A DNA stretch of 64,000 nt from Protula sp. h YS-2021 (GCA_949752745.1 OX457026.1:71861091-71925090); one strand, 5' to 3'. Shown: positions 1 to 11,700, counted from the stretch's first letter. Translations and numbers: made by a program. Notes: a model not told the origin generated them from the letters alone.

Positions 1-247
1 CAGCGGAGTGCTCTTTTATCATGAAACTGAGTGGTAACGAAGTGAGATGTTTTAGTTCAAATAGCAGTAGATGAATGCAATTTATGATAAAAAAATAATT
101 GTTAACGGAGTTTCTGATGTACGATTGAAGTAAATATGAACGTTTACTCCTCGTATATGCAATTATTGCTTTATAACTGCATATGGAATGTAGCAGTAAA
201 TAGAAGAAACATCAAAACTTGTTCAAAATCTCTTATAAAACATGCTT

Positions 248-420
248 CAGGCAATTCGCCAACTGACTCATCCCTAATTTCAGACAATTCACGAACTGCC
301 TGAAAATTTTAATCAATTCACGAATTGCCTGACCCCTACACGCAGTTCACGAATTGCCTGAAAATTTCAGACAATTCACGAACTGGCTAAATACACAAAT
401 TCCCTGAAATATATACAAGA
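248..420. repeat. Short degenerate direct repeats (ATTCACGAACTGCCTGA)
   Basis: About four or five imperfect copies of a motif like ATTCACGAACTGCCTGA, separated by variants of AAATTTCAGAC, spaced 30-50 bp apart. No coding potential. Bases 1-247 before it show nothing I can name. Confidence 0.6.
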
Positions 421-435
421 TATATAAACCTTCAT

Positions 436-765
436 TATGGAATGTCGTTTTAACATCTAAGGCTTATTTTTTATATCAAAATATAATTAAAGATATCAAT
501 AAACCAATGTAGATCACAAAAATTTATATTTTGCTATTAATAACTGAATATTAAAGGTATGGACTCCCGTTTTAACATTTTATGCTTATTTTTGATATCA
601 AAATATAATTACAGATATCAATAAACCAATGTAGATCTCAAAAATTTATATTTTGCTATTAATAACTGAATATTAAAGGTATGGACTGCCGTTTTAACAT
701 TTTATGCTTATTTTTGATATCAAAATATAATTAAAGATATCAAGAAATTAATGCAGATCTCTTTG
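436..765 (+). repeat. Tandem left ends of the 830-bp palindrome-rich element
   Basis: Two full 122-bp units (436-557 and 558-679) plus part of a third (680-765). Each begins TATGGA[A/C]TG[T/C]CGTTTTAACA and continues into GATATC/GATCTC words. The units match the left end of the elements at 1241 and 12100, so this looks like a tandemly amplified, truncated terminus. Confidence 0.75.
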
Positions 766-1240
766 GAACGCCGTTTTCACATTTATTAGTGAATTATTGA
801 TGTCAAGAATTAAATTTTGAGATCAAAAAATTATTTTTTGATGTCAAGAATTATTTTTGATCTCAAAAAATCCATATTTTGATATCAAGAATTCATTTGT
901 GCTATCTGTAATTGTATTTTTGATATCTGTAAATGTATTCTTGATCTCAAAAAATAACTTTTGATATCAATAAATATTTAGAGATATCAAGAAATTTACT
1001 GATATAAAAAATGATTTAATGATATCTAAAATTGATTTTTTGAGATCAAAAATTCAATTCTTCATAGCAAAAATGAAATATTTGAGAGCAAAATATCAAT
1101 TCTGAGCTCAGTAATTGATTTTCTATATATTGATATCAAGGATTTATTTCAGATATAATTATTTCAGACTGATACTTTTTAAGTTTGTATTTTGAAATCT
1201 GCAAACGATTTTTTGATCTCAAAAATTGATTTTGAATATC
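766..1240 (-). mobile_element. Partial 830-bp palindrome-rich element, minus orientation
   Basis: Starts near the variant terminus TTGGAACGCCGTTTTCACAT, which is the opposite end type from the copy at 1241. It follows the same order of words as the minus-strand copy at 26949 for about 475 bp, and stops where the next copy begins at 1241. Non-coding, very AT-rich and full of GATATC, GAGATC and GAGCTC hexamers. Confidence 0.65.
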
Positions 1241-1951
1241 TATGGAATGCCGTTTCAACATTTAATGCTTATTTTTGATATCATAATATAATTAAAGATA
1301 TCAAGAAATCAATGTAGATCTCAATAATTTATATGTTGCTATGAATAATTGAATTTTAGAGAGCAAAAATTTATTTTTGAGATCAAAAAATCAAATTTAC
1401 AAACTTAAAACATCTTAAGGGAGAGACACATTTACATAAAATTTAACGAATCGTCAATTAAATTTTGGAGAAGAAAACTTGAATTATTGAGATCAATAAT
1501 AACTACACAATTTTTGATCTCAAGAATTGCTTCTTTTTTATACAGTAAAAAATTTAAAAGAAAGATTCTGTATACAAGGACCAGTCATTTTTAATTTTCA
1601 GATGTGTACTTCTGAATTTTATTTAAAAATTAGACTGATATTTTGATATTAAAAATCAATTTTTGGGATCAAAAAATCATTTCCAAATTTCAAAATACAA
1701 ATCAAAAAGTCTCCTTCTGAAATAATGATATCTGAAATAAATTCTTGATATCAATAAAAGGAAAATGAATTACTGAGCTCAAAATTGATATTTTACTCTC
1801 AAAGATTTCAGTTTGCTATCAAGAATTGCATTTTTGATCTCAAAAAATCAATTTTAGATATCAATAAATATTTCTTGATATCTCTAAATATTTATTGATA
1901 TCAAGACCTATTTTGTAAGATCAAGAATACATTTGGGGATATCAAAAATAC

Positions 1952-2859
1952 GAATCCACGACATGTTGTCGAGAGACAGTTTGCCGATGACATTTTGTCG
2001 AGAGACACTTTGCCGAGGACATTTTGTCGAAAGTGATATTCGAGACATTTTGTCGAAATTTGTAATTTTTATAGCCGATTTTTTGGAAGATGGTTTGATT
2101 GTTTTCTTAATAAAAATAAAATTTAATACATTTTTTCATTCAGACATTAAAATGTGCCTCAAATCGAAGCTCTTAACTAAGAACTGTTTTTGGCAGTGAA
2201 TTGCAATTAAACTGATGAAAGAATTCTTCACAAGTATCTCTGGAAACCAGAGTCATTCATTTAAATTGTTTTCAAGTACGGTTCTTAAGTCTGATCCCAT
2301 CACAGGCCAGAGTCATTCTTACAACTATTATCAATTTGTTAGTTTATCAATGTTAGTTGCAATTACTACTTAAAAGAAATGAGGCTTGATCAGATCACAG
2401 ACAAGAGTCATTCTCACAACTGTTAATAATTCGTACTTGTCAGTTGCAATGCAGTACTTGAAAGGAAAGGGTTTAATCCCTTACCTGACCAGAGTTGTTG
2501 CATCAGTTTTTGAAACTAAAATTCTTGATTGCAATTACACCTGAATTAATACATTTCGGAAATACGCGATAGGGTAATTGTGAGTATTCAGTCTACTCCA
2601 CATTACTGTGATAAACATTGTCAACGACGAATGAACTTCATATTTGACTTGTGAAATTCGACGAGTTTGCCATAGCTATTGTTTGTAAATTTTGATGTTG
2701 ATGTGTGAAGTGGACGTTTTTACGAGTTTTTGTTTTTAATTGTTTCAACAACCCCACTCAATTTTTTTAAATTAGTTTCAACAACCCCAAATAAATTTCG
2801 AATATCACGTCCGACAAAAGTCTCACCGCAAAATGTCTTGACAAAATGTCTGGATACCA
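1952..2859 (+). mobile_element. hAT-like non-autonomous element nested in the 830-bp element
   Basis: The flanks carry AAAAATAC on both sides (1944-1951 and 2860-2867), an 8-bp target duplication of the kind hAT transposons make. The left end is GAATCCACGACATGTTGTCG. The right end read in reverse begins GGTATCCAGACATTTTGTC, an imperfect terminal inverted repeat. Inside the left end the motif GACATTTTGTCGA recurs about every 16-20 bp (1961-2058), alternating with GACACTTTGCCGA. The right end has two or three inverted copies (2808-2852). No transposase is encoded, and short frames such as 1933-2199 run through the iterons. Confidence 0.7.
2232..2560 (+). repeat. Degenerate ~110-bp tandem repeat inside the hAT-like element
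   Basis: Three to four imperfect units carrying CAGAGTCATTCTTACAACT, a TCAGTTGCAAT-like segment and an ACTTAAAAGAAA-like segment. This is internal expansion of the non-autonomous element. Confidence 0.55.
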
Positions 2860-2997
2860 AAAAATACAATTACAAATAGCAAAAATTAATTCTGGTTTTC
2901 AAAATATGGATTTTTTGAGATCAAAAGTTAATTCTTGATATAAAAAAATCAATTTTTGATATCAATAATTCCCTAAAAAACGTAAAAATGGCATATC

Positions 2998-3476
2998 ATG
3001 TTTTATGGGTAAATAATGATCTGCTTACAGTTTCTCGCCATTTTGCAAATTTGCACCGAAGCGTGCAAACATGACCCAGGGGAGCCACTCACGTACCAAA
3101 TGGTTACCGTACCTGTCCATGGCTTCTTAAAACGACCCCTAAATGCGGAGTGCTAATTTTGAAATAATACACCCTATTTTAACCAAGCTGGGGTTGAAAT
3201 CTCGAAATCGCCCCCACCCCGGAGTACTAAATGAAAATGACCCCCACCCCATACTTTAACACAATTGGCACTTGCGTTATCTGAGGGTACGCGAAAGGAC
3301 CATTTGTTTTGCCATGTGATATGTACATGCATTTAGAAACTGTTCAGGGTGAAATAAACTTGCCTTGAAACAGGACCAGCATCATAGAGTTTTGAGTCAA
3401 TTTTTATCACTGTTCAGTAATAAAATCAGAACCTTACAAATACCTGCCCAGTTACAAGTTTGTATTTTGTTCCTAG
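2998..3476. other. Unassigned stretch upstream of the scramblase exons
   Basis: No repeat family or exon recognised. It contains CCCCACCCC-rich text at 3200-3260 that looks like repeat debris. The missing 5' exons of the scramblase, including its Cys-rich palmitoylation segment, are not here and are probably left of the window. Confidence 0.5.
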
Positions 3477-3646
3477 ATAAGTCATTGAAAGAGGACATTA
3501 TTAAAATCGATTTCTTATTATTTGAAAGGTGTTCCCCATGGAAACCGAAACTAGGCATCTACAATTCAGAACACGATCAAGTTGCTAGAATCGAGGGACC
3601 GTGTTGTATCTGTAACGCCCCTTGTTGCGGTGACGTGGAATTTCCG
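3477..3646 (+). CDS. PLSCR: Phospholipid scramblase exon (partial gene)
   Basis: Phospholipid scramblases are Ca2+-linked membrane proteins of the plasma membrane and nucleus. This exon encodes the stretch with IEGPCCICNAPCCGDVEFP, matching the family's conserved 'K/R-I-x-GPC-x-x-C-x-C-CGDVDFE' block. The donor is GTAAGT at 3647, and the exon ends in phase 0. The 5' border is uncertain. TCCTAG before 3477 gives the longer exon, while GAAAG before 3529 gives a shorter one starting at the residues CSPWKPKLG. Upstream exons (proline-rich N-terminus, Cys cluster) were not found. The gene continues at 4426, 4773 and then one of three terminal exons. Confidence 0.82.
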
Positions 3647-4425
3647 GTAAGTAATTTACTTTTTTGCAAGTAACATGACTTTTTGTTCTATTTATTTTCA
3701 CTTGTTTCAGTGTCTTTTCCTCTACAGTGAAACAAATCTAGAATTTTTCAAATCTACAAGATATGAATCCCTGTCTTTATATATTTTTTTCATCGCATTC
3801 AAAAGAAACTGTGCTAACATTTTATTGTGTACACACTGCTATACTCGTACAAGATGTGTGAATAAACTTGGTACCAATGAGTCACCGATGGAAACCGATA
3901 AGCTACCGATGAATCACCGATGGCCACTTACAAAGTCTAGATTCAAGTTTTACAGCACGTGATCTCTTGCTATTATAATATATTGTGGTGTCTTGATCAC
4001 AGTCGGGGAACTCGACACAAACTAACCCTCCTAACATAGCCAAAAGTCATGAAAAGACTGCCCACTTGAAATATACAGAATACTTTTTTAATTTGGGGGA
4101 ACTTTAGCAGATGATTAGTTTTGAAATGGACCGTTTCGCATTCATCGCCTTGTGTAAATGTGCTTCACAGCTGTTTCGATATGGAATGCTGGCAGCTCTT
4201 GTGTGAAGTTTGCTAGTTCATTTCATCGTCGATTTGTAGTCCCCCCCTCCCCTCTCCACACTCCTGGGCATGTTTTAATGCACCGTTTATGTATTGTAAA
4301 ACAAATATTTTAGTCCCAAACCTACGCGCAAAAACAGAAAAAAAATACCACAAATGCGGGACAACAACGCATTTGATTGGTTATGTCCAGACCACGTGAC
4401 AATTTTCTTGCTTTCTATTTGTCAG

Positions 4426-4531
4426 GTGATGTCGCTTGAAGGCAACGAGGAACAAGTAGGCATGTGCGCCAAGCAGTGGTCTGGATATGTGTTGGAGGCC
4501 TTCACAACAGCAGACAACTTCAACGTCCGCT
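4426..4531 (+). CDS. PLSCR: Phospholipid scramblase exon with KQWSG and ADNF motifs
   Basis: The acceptor is TTTGTCAG and the donor GTACGT. Reading in phase 0 from the previous exon gives VMSLEGNEEQVGMCAKQWSG followed by YVLEAFTTADNFNVR. Human scramblases have the equivalent KQWSG/KHWTG and EAFTDADNFGIQFPLD. The EF-hand-like Ca2+ segment of the family normally starts D-x-D-N-F. Here the first aspartate is replaced (TTADNF), so Ca2+ coordination may differ; that part is inference. The exon ends in phase 1 and joins TCCCCATGG at 4773 to give FPMDMDVK. Confidence 0.92.
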
Positions 4532-4772
4532 GTACGTCACATATCCGCTTTCAAAAACAATTACTTTAGATATCTTTCGTCTTTTTGTGTTGGCGTCATA
4601 ACATCTATTATAATGACAAAAAAAGTTAGTTTCTTCTGTAAGTGAATATGGGAAAGTCAATATGTCACGTTGATCAAGTAGTCTGATTATAAAATCTTTC
4701 TCAAAATGAAAAAAAAAAAATGGTGTTATTACTGTGCTTCTGTCCGTTTGCAATGTTCTGCTTTTGTTTTAG

Positions 4773-4831
4773 TCCCCATGGACATGGATGTGAAGGTCAA
4801 GGCCTGTATGCTTGGAGCTATCTTTATGATC
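4773..4831 (+). CDS. PLSCR: Phospholipid scramblase exon, start of the C-terminal helix
   Basis: The acceptor is TTTGTTTTAG and the donor GTGAGT. It encodes FPMDMDVKVKACMLGAIFMI, equivalent to FPLDLDVKMKAVMLGACFLI in vertebrate scramblases, the run leading into the single C-terminal membrane helix. It ends in phase 0 after ATC, so every one of the three downstream terminal exons starting GA[C/T] can be joined in frame. Confidence 0.93.
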
Positions 4832-5925
4832 GTGAGTTATATTGTCTTTGTTCAGCAAAGTAGTTTAAATTTGGGAGCATTTTTACTTGCTTTTTGCTGT
4901 CTTGCGTAAATTCATTTGCTTATCTAAACAAATATGCGTGTTTTGTGTGTTTTGGTAATACAGAAAATGGGTGCAGTGAGAAAGCTCTGAAGCTCTTTAC
5001 TGACACAGAAAAGGTTCTTACCAATTCATGTGATTTGGTCCGCGTTTTAATGAGTTTGCCATATTTAATGGGCGAACAAAGTTATATGCATTTCTATTGG
5101 CATTTCGTAATGGAACACGATCGATTTTTGCATTAAAAATACATTGATATTTACAGATGTTTCCGCCCCTGATTGATGCCTTTTTATGATTATTTTATCA
5201 TCGTTTATTTATATTGCTGTTCATGCCTGATTTTTTCGAGAATTCTTAACTTTTGTAATTTCCTTTCACCGCAAAAAATTGACATTTCTTATATCTGCTT
5301 ACGTTGATACATATTGATTTTATTTGAACCGCGCGATCATCACGTGTTTAATTTGCATAATGACGCTATGCCTGCCACGTGCCTGCCACGTGCCAACCGC
5401 ATAATCAACTTCATGTGTTAACGCGTATCAGTGTCACATGTTATTTGGCTCATGTCGTGTCCAAAGCAACTAAATAATAGACCTATAGTCACTCTCATTT
5501 GCTATGGAATATTCCATACTCCAATTACTTAAGCAAGGCAAATGCTCTGGTCATCGGATTCCAATTTAAAAATAAATTTTGAACATAAGAAATGCCAAAA
5601 ATTAAAACAACTCCCCGTGTATCGTTCAGTTGGGCTCCTTCAATGAATCTGGAACTGATTGCAGGCTTTATTTTGAAGAAGTCATGTTTGATTAAATGAA
5701 TAGGTCCTGTTTAGTGTGTTAATACAATAGCAAAAGCTGAAATATTTCTACTGATTTTCTCTGCAGCAACCAATCTTCTTGAATTGAAAACGCAGCTCAA
5801 AATTCATTTCTTGTATCATTTACCGCTCGTTGCAGAATGTGTCGTACATTATGTTGTTGCATTTAAAAATGCATATTTTTCTTTTTTTTTTTTTTTTAAA
5901 CCCTATCGTGCTTGTTCGTTTCCAG
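4832..5925 (+). other. Scramblase intron before the first terminal exon
   Basis: No coding match. At 5341-5402 there are three CACGTG E-boxes and one octamer ATTTGCAT within about 60 bp. Otherwise nothing recognised. Confidence 0.5.
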
Positions 5926-5970
5926 GACTTCATGTTTTTCGAGCAGAAAAACAACCAACATCACTACTAG
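5926..5970 (+). CDS. PLSCR: Scramblase terminal exon, copy A
   Basis: The acceptor CGTTTCCAG is preceded by a long pyrimidine run. It encodes DFMFFEQKNNQHHY and a TAG stop. DFMFFE is the invariant end of the scramblase membrane helix; the tail after it would be extracellular in the usual type II topology. No AATAAA lies close behind this copy, so I cannot place its 3' end. Confidence 0.85.
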   Translation, partial: DFMFFEQKNNQHHY

Positions 5971-6049
5971 GCAAAGTAAGCATCACGCGCCTCTCTTTTG
6001 CTTGTTTTACATGCATAAAAGTCTGAAGGGCTGTTCAAAGACTTTCCCC

Positions 6050-6352
6050 AGGGAACAGGACAATTCCCCCCCCAGACAATTCCCCCCCGAACAATTCCTC
6101 CCGTAGGACAATTCCCCCCCCCCCAGGACTATTCCTCCCATTCATTTTTATTTTTCTTATTTTTTCTTTTCTTTGTATTTCTCTCTCTCTCTCTCTCTTT
6201 TTTGTTTTTTACAAATTGTTGCCTTTTTATCTTCTAACTGGAGATGGTGTAATTGTCCAGACCCCCAGGGAACAGGACAATCCCCCCGCCAGACAATTCC
6301 CCCCCAGACAACTCCCCCCCTGACAATTCCCCCCCCCCGACCCTTTCCCCAA
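6050..6352 (+). repeat. C-rich short tandem repeat (AGACAATTCCCCCCC)
   Basis: Two clusters (6050-6130 and 6262-6352) of a roughly 14-16-bp unit, GACAATTCCCCCC, separated by a CT microsatellite at 6180-6199. The two clusters share the lead-in CCCCAGGGAACAGGACAAT, suggesting duplication. Open frames through it are repeat-derived. Confidence 0.75.
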
Positions 6353-7048
6353 AGACGAAGCCCCTAATTAACTGTTACTGCAAATGTTTTGTTTGTTTGT
6401 TTGTCGGTGGTGGTTGCAGTAAAAGTTCAGACTTGTAACAAGAGTCAGTATGAGAAATAGTAAACAGGAATAGCAAAGAATATACCGGATTATTTTACTA
6501 TTAATTGACAAATTTTGTGCTTAAGTTTTAATAGTTCTTGTCAGGTGCGTTATGTCTAATTTTGAGTATGTTTTGGTACAACCAGCAAGAGACATTTAGT
6601 GAATTTCACAAATTATTCTTTTACTTTTACGTTGTAACTGTTGTCCCTTATATGTTGTATTAATGTTTTTACTTGATCAAAACCAATAGTGTGTGTATTC
6701 ATTTATCGACACGCGCTCTTCTCATTCGTTTCTGCAAACGCTTGTAAAGCTTCATAAGCGAGTCAAGGACGAAAGTTCGCAATATCCTATCCTTCTGTTT
6801 TTTTTTCTATAATATTGGTCTTTTATCCTGAAAGTATCCTGAAAATAACTTTTATCTTACTTTTGCTTCTGTCATCACCTACTAATCTGGCTTTCTACAT
6901 GCTCTTGTGCGGAGGAAGTGGCATTTTTTTTGGTGTGTGAGTGCTGATTTCGTTAACAAAAACGAGGGTTCGGAGAGAAAGTATTTTTAGTCTGCAAAAA
7001 GGACTTTGCTTCGAAATTGCAATCTTATAGTAATATCTTTGATTTCAG
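6353..7048 (+). other. Scramblase intron or 3' UTR between terminal exons A and B
   Basis: AT-rich, no recognised element or exon. Confidence 0.5.
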
Positions 7049-7096
7049 GATTTTATGTTCTTTGAACAGAAAAACAACAACAATAGGCATTATTAA
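7049..7096 (+). CDS. PLSCR: Scramblase terminal exon, copy B
   Basis: The acceptor is CTTTGATTTCAG. It encodes DFMFFEQKNNNNRHY and a TAA stop. Phase is compatible with the exon ending at 4831. An AATAAA (7195-7200) follows about 100 bp after the stop. It differs from copy A in the DFMFFE core only at third codon positions. Confidence 0.85.
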   Translation, partial: DFMFFEQKNNNNRHY

Positions 7097-8194
7097 TGCT
7101 CTAGGTATAGCTTCCTTTTCTTGTCCCCCCACCCCCTTCCTCCAAGATAGTAAACGAAACCGTCAGAATATAGAGTTCGCCTGATCAATATTAAATAAAT
7201 ATCAATATTAAATAAATATTTCAAGTTATTGAAAATTAAATTTCTAATATTATTAATTCAACTGTTTACGCATAATAATTATTTTGAGGATAAAAAATGC
7301 AGAACATGTTTTAACACAAGTCCAGCTAAAAATATTTTTTGTATCAGTAAATATAATTTATAAATATAATTTTAGTATAAAAGAAAATTAGCTGCTAGTT
7401 TAAATATTTCAATGTTTTAGGAAAATATTACGATTAAAAAAATTACTCCGATGTAGATAATTTTCAATATAAAATTCAGACAAAGATTTTTTATATTACC
7501 AGTTATATTTTATGTCTTTATTTCTCTTATAACATCGGCGACCCCCTTTTACTTTTCAATTTTTGAATGTATACCCTCAAAGCATTAAACTGTGAAAGTA
7601 TGAGGGAAATATCAATTGTGGGTGAGATTTCCCTTTAATTTTTCGCATCAAATTTATTCAAATTGAATATTATGTACAGGGATAATGTTAAATTTTTAAA
7701 ATGAATGACAACAATATTATGTTGTGGTGGATAATATTAATTGCGCTAGTAATTCAAAACTGATTAAACACATATATTGGTTCGATTTTAAATTAATGCA
7801 AGAAAGTTTTGAAAACCATCTTAAAATTAATCGTTGAGAACAAATTTGCGTATGTGCAAATTATAGTTCAATTCTCGTTCTCGGTGCTTTGCACTCTATT
7901 GCTTCTGTGTGTTGTGAATTAACATGAAACATGAAATTTAACAATGTTTGTGAATTAACATTGATACATAACGTGATAAGTAAATAATAACTGGTTGCAA
8001 AAATAGTAGGTCACAATTAGAAATAATTTAGATGCTTTCGCTAATGTTTACCTTACTTCGTTCTTCTTCCTACATCCTTCACGGTTTTAGGAAATTTATG
8101 AAACAAGAACAGAAGCAAATTTTCCTACACAAATATGAAAGAATGTTTTTGGTTAAAATGAACAAAACAAGGGTCGTTTATACGTCAAGCTTGT
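7097..8194 (+). other. AT-rich spacer between terminal exons B and C
   Basis: Candidate 3' UTR and intron sequence. No recognised gene or repeat. Confidence 0.5.
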
Positions 8195-8325
8195 ACTGGG
8201 CGTCCGGAATGATGAGATGTCCCGTTTGCTGAGTTTCTTCACTGTTGAATGGAATGGAAAATATAAAGAACTGAAAAATTTGTCCAGTTAGAAGAATTGT
8301 CCGGTTTATTGAGGGTGTCCAGACC
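8195..8325 (+). mobile_element. Degraded Tigger-like MITE fragment
   Basis: The right half, with TTGTCCGGTTTATTGAGGG, TGTCCAGA and a terminal GTTTTACTTTAT, lines up with the right half of the MITE at 20127-20309. The left end is not clear. Confidence 0.5.
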
Positions 8326-8571
8326 TGAAGTTTTACTTTATTTAATTACAAAATATTTCAGAAAAAGTTGTATCTTTTGAAAATGCAAAGAAAAATGGCA
8401 TCGAAAGGATTTTTCAGAAAGTTGTCAGCTCTTAATAAAAAAACTAAACAATTTTTTTTCAAACATTTTATACATGTAATTAAATAATGTATTATAATTA
8501 AAAAAATAATGACTAAATTACACCTGTAACTTTCAATTTTTTTAAATAAGCTAACCTTTTACTTTTTTCAG

Positions 8572-8607
8572 GATTTTATGTTCTTTGAGGAGAAGAACAA
8601 TGGGTAG
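8572..8607 (+). CDS. PLSCR: Scramblase terminal exon, copy C
   Basis: The acceptor TTACTTTTTTCAG is the strongest of the three by eye. It encodes DFMFFEEKNNG and a TAG stop. Phase is compatible with the exon ending at 4831. AATAAA lies at 8716-8721, 109 bp after the stop. The exon shares its first 17 bases with copy B, then diverges to a shorter tail with E in place of Q. Confidence 0.86.
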   Translation, partial: DFMFFEEKNNG

Positions 8608-8715
8608 TTTAAAGGAAAGTACCGCATCCCGGGACACTCCAAAATTCAAAATTCCTGCAAAACAGGACATTAATTATTATGCAGAACAGGACATCACTAA
8701 TTATGCATAAGAGGA

Positions 8716-8721
8716 AATAAA
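8716..8721 (+). promoter_or_regulatory. Candidate polyadenylation signal AATAAA
   Basis: Canonical hexamer downstream of scramblase terminal exon C. It is the best candidate 3' end for the longest transcript. Single hexamers are frequent in AT-rich DNA, so this is tentative. Confidence 0.4.
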
Positions 8722-11700
8722 GAACATTGTTTTACTTTTACCACTGAAGTTAACTGGAACCCAGCATCTCTGGACTCTTCCACGACACTGAAAAGGAACT
8801 TTCACGGTATTCTTTATCAGTCAAGATATATGATGTATAATATGTATTACAATACATACTCTCAGTGAGCACTTCAGACTAGCAACATGCTTTAAGGACT
8901 TCTATGTAGCATTGTGATATAATATTTCTGTTTGCCATTCCTATGAATATTCATAAGGTACTGCCAAAATTTAACATTTAGATATTTGCATATCATATTT
9001 AGAACAACCAGAAAAGAATTTATTATTCTGACATTTGATATTATTGATATCCTGATGAAACATATCAAATACGTGAAAGAGCAAGGAAAATTACTAGCAA
9101 TTATTACACTATATGGGTGTAATTGTGTGGCCAATTGTGTAGCTAAAACGAAGATTATATCTTATGTAACGTCTTTCTCACTGCCTCTTAATATATTTCC
9201 AATAATTGTATTGCATAAAATATTTCTTATAGAATGGCAGCTTATTAATGATCGAAAATAAACGAGTCAATGAAGACACTATGAAAGCTACGGAAAGCGT
9301 GTTCCAAGTGCAAGAAAGTTGAGTTAAAGAGTTAAAATCCTGGGTTTTCTTACCTTTTCTTCGCATGATTACTCAAAGGCATGATTGTATCAAATTTGAA
9401 AGCAAAATGTGGCATAGTTTAAACACGTGACGTTGACGTTGCAGTGTGTCATGCAGTGACGTTTAACTGATTTTTATGCACAACTTTGGGTTGGTAAAAT
9501 AAGTTTGAAGGTATCTAAAAAGTTAAGCAGTGACCATATGACTGTGATATTAGGAGTAGCTTGATTTTGTACTTCCATGATTATGTTGATGAGTTGATGC
9601 AATAATCTTTTTATATCATTTGTTTTGCTTGTTGTGCCTTTATTCTACGTTTCATTTTGCTTTGTTTTTCATTGAATTTTTATCATTGTTTGACATAATT
9701 TGTACACCAAAATGTGTTTTTACGTCAGTATATTCGGTTGTGTAGAACCGGCACATAAGCTATAAGGATTATATTCGCGGTTAGACACTTAATTGAAAGT
9801 AATTGAAAATGCCAATGTATTTATTTGGAACAACAGAGATATATGACCACGTAAGTAATTTTAATGGCGCATTTGGTGGAAAACTGAGTTAACCCATTCA
9901 TTTTACTGGGATCTAATCTTTGTGACTGCTAATATTAGTCATACAGTTGTGGTTCTATAACAATTTTTATCGAATGTTAGCGGTTTGGCGGCCACAGTAT
10001 TTTTCTGTCAATGTTATGTATGCTATTTTAAATTTTAAAAAAGCAAGTTAAATAAATATTTATAACTCTGTTCAAATAGTTTACTCGAAATCTGGTGACT
10101 AACCGGAGACACTCTTTGGCCTTACAGGGATAAATTGCACTGCATTACTTAAGCAAAAAATCTACAAGTAAGCGTTCGCCTGGTGTGGTCTACATATCAA
10201 GGTATTTGATGCAATACTGAACAATTTAGAAAGTAATCAAATAAAATTCTTTGAAATTGTTGTCAGATATTTAAGATGAAATCTTCTGTTTTATGTGAGT
10301 CACACAAAATCTTAAAACACTGAGTCAAATTTTAAGCACAAGTACTCGTGTCAACTCGATAACAGGCTTAAAGAGCTCATTTAAAACTAACTTGAGTTGT
10401 AAGGGAGCCAGGAACTAAGTAAAACAACTCTTTTAAACAAACTTCCACCGGATACAATTCCAGATGCATTGTATAACAAAAATGACAAAGTTCGCATAAA
10501 ACGAAGAATGCCATAAATATTTTCTATGTCTAATACATCATAATTTCTTACAGAAATAATATATTAGGCAGAAAATAATTTCAGTGAAAAAACATTGAAA
10601 CTTCATAACTTCATTCAAAACATTGCAAAATGAGAAGGATTTCGTATTTTGTCTGTTGAAATAAACCGGGGTCGCGTGGCCAGTCGCTCAGCTTCATTAG
10701 CTTTCAAGTAGACACTTGACTGACCGAATTGAAGCTACATATTTACTTGCCCATGTAATTAAACAACATGTCGAGAGACATACTGATTTTCTCACGTTGC
10801 GGAGTTAAACTGTTGTAAAGTAAGTACTCAGATGCATGTTGGTAAAACAATTAAGTTTTTCAGTGAATTTCACCTACTTTCTATATTTCATCAAAATAAA
10901 ACGTATTTGTTTTCTTGTTGCAAATGGTCACGAAACATATAAACTCCTATGGATAGAATGCTGTGAACTGAAAGGTGATTTTTCGTAAATTTAATGCTTG
11001 AACATACCGTGTGGGCTGACCACTACTTGTGTAAATTTCATCAGAGTGTTAAATTTAATTTAAAAATAAACATTAACAATCTAATATCTATGGCCAGAAA
11101 AGCAACAATAACACACGTTGCTGCAATCATAGAACAAAAAACTAAACAGCAACTTACAAATGTGGGTGTACAATTCTTTGGTTCACCCTTTTTTGTTGGA
11201 TGCAGAGCGCAGTTTTGAGACCCAACCCCTCCGATCCACTTCCCGCAATATTGATTTGAAGATTCCTCCCTTTTCAAATGAAATTAGTATACAGGTGGAC
11301 TGCGTCTGACCCCAAAGTTACCCATCTTTTAGCGCGTTCTTTTTTGGATTTGCATGTCTACACAGATGCCACCATGTTGCCCCTGACATGTTATTATAAC
11401 AAAAAAATCAATCACACAAATATAGAAAGTGCATAGTCAGTAATCAATGCTCAAGCAGAAATTTGAAGATCGTTGTGGAATAAATTGCAGTTTGTGGCTC
11501 TGCTATTTATGTCGGAACCAGCAGTTGCTGCTATTTCTAGTAGAAAAATTAAATATCTCTTTGTGAAGGAATAACGTTATTATTCAACACTGCAATAAAA
11601 AATAGACTGCAACGTGAAGCCCACACTTTTAATTGGTCAAGAACTACCTCAATTTTTCAGGAAAAAATGTATTTTTTTAAACTGGCCTTTTAAAAACTAT

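Larger units (their letters stand above)
1241..2997 (+). mobile_element. Full-length 830-bp palindrome-rich element, interrupted
   Basis: The left terminus reads TATGGAATGCCGTTT and the right end degrades to AAAATGGCATA, its inverted counterpart. After removal of the hAT-like insertion and its target duplication (1952-2867) the copy is about 841 bp. That equals the length of the copy at 12100 after its internal duplication is removed. There is no open reading frame of note. The interior consists of alternating A/T runs and self-complementary hexamers, mainly GATATC with GAGATC variants. It is a candidate non-autonomous DNA transposon. Confidence 0.72.

Noticed and set aside
1961..2058. GACATTTTGTCGA iterons as a CRISPR-like or origin iteron array
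   Set aside because: Spacers are not unique sequences of constant length, and the inverted copies plus 8-bp target duplication explain them as transposon subtermini.
3675..3962. 95-codon frame after the scramblase exon
   Set aside because: It lies in the intron following the GTAAGT donor and has no scramblase similarity.
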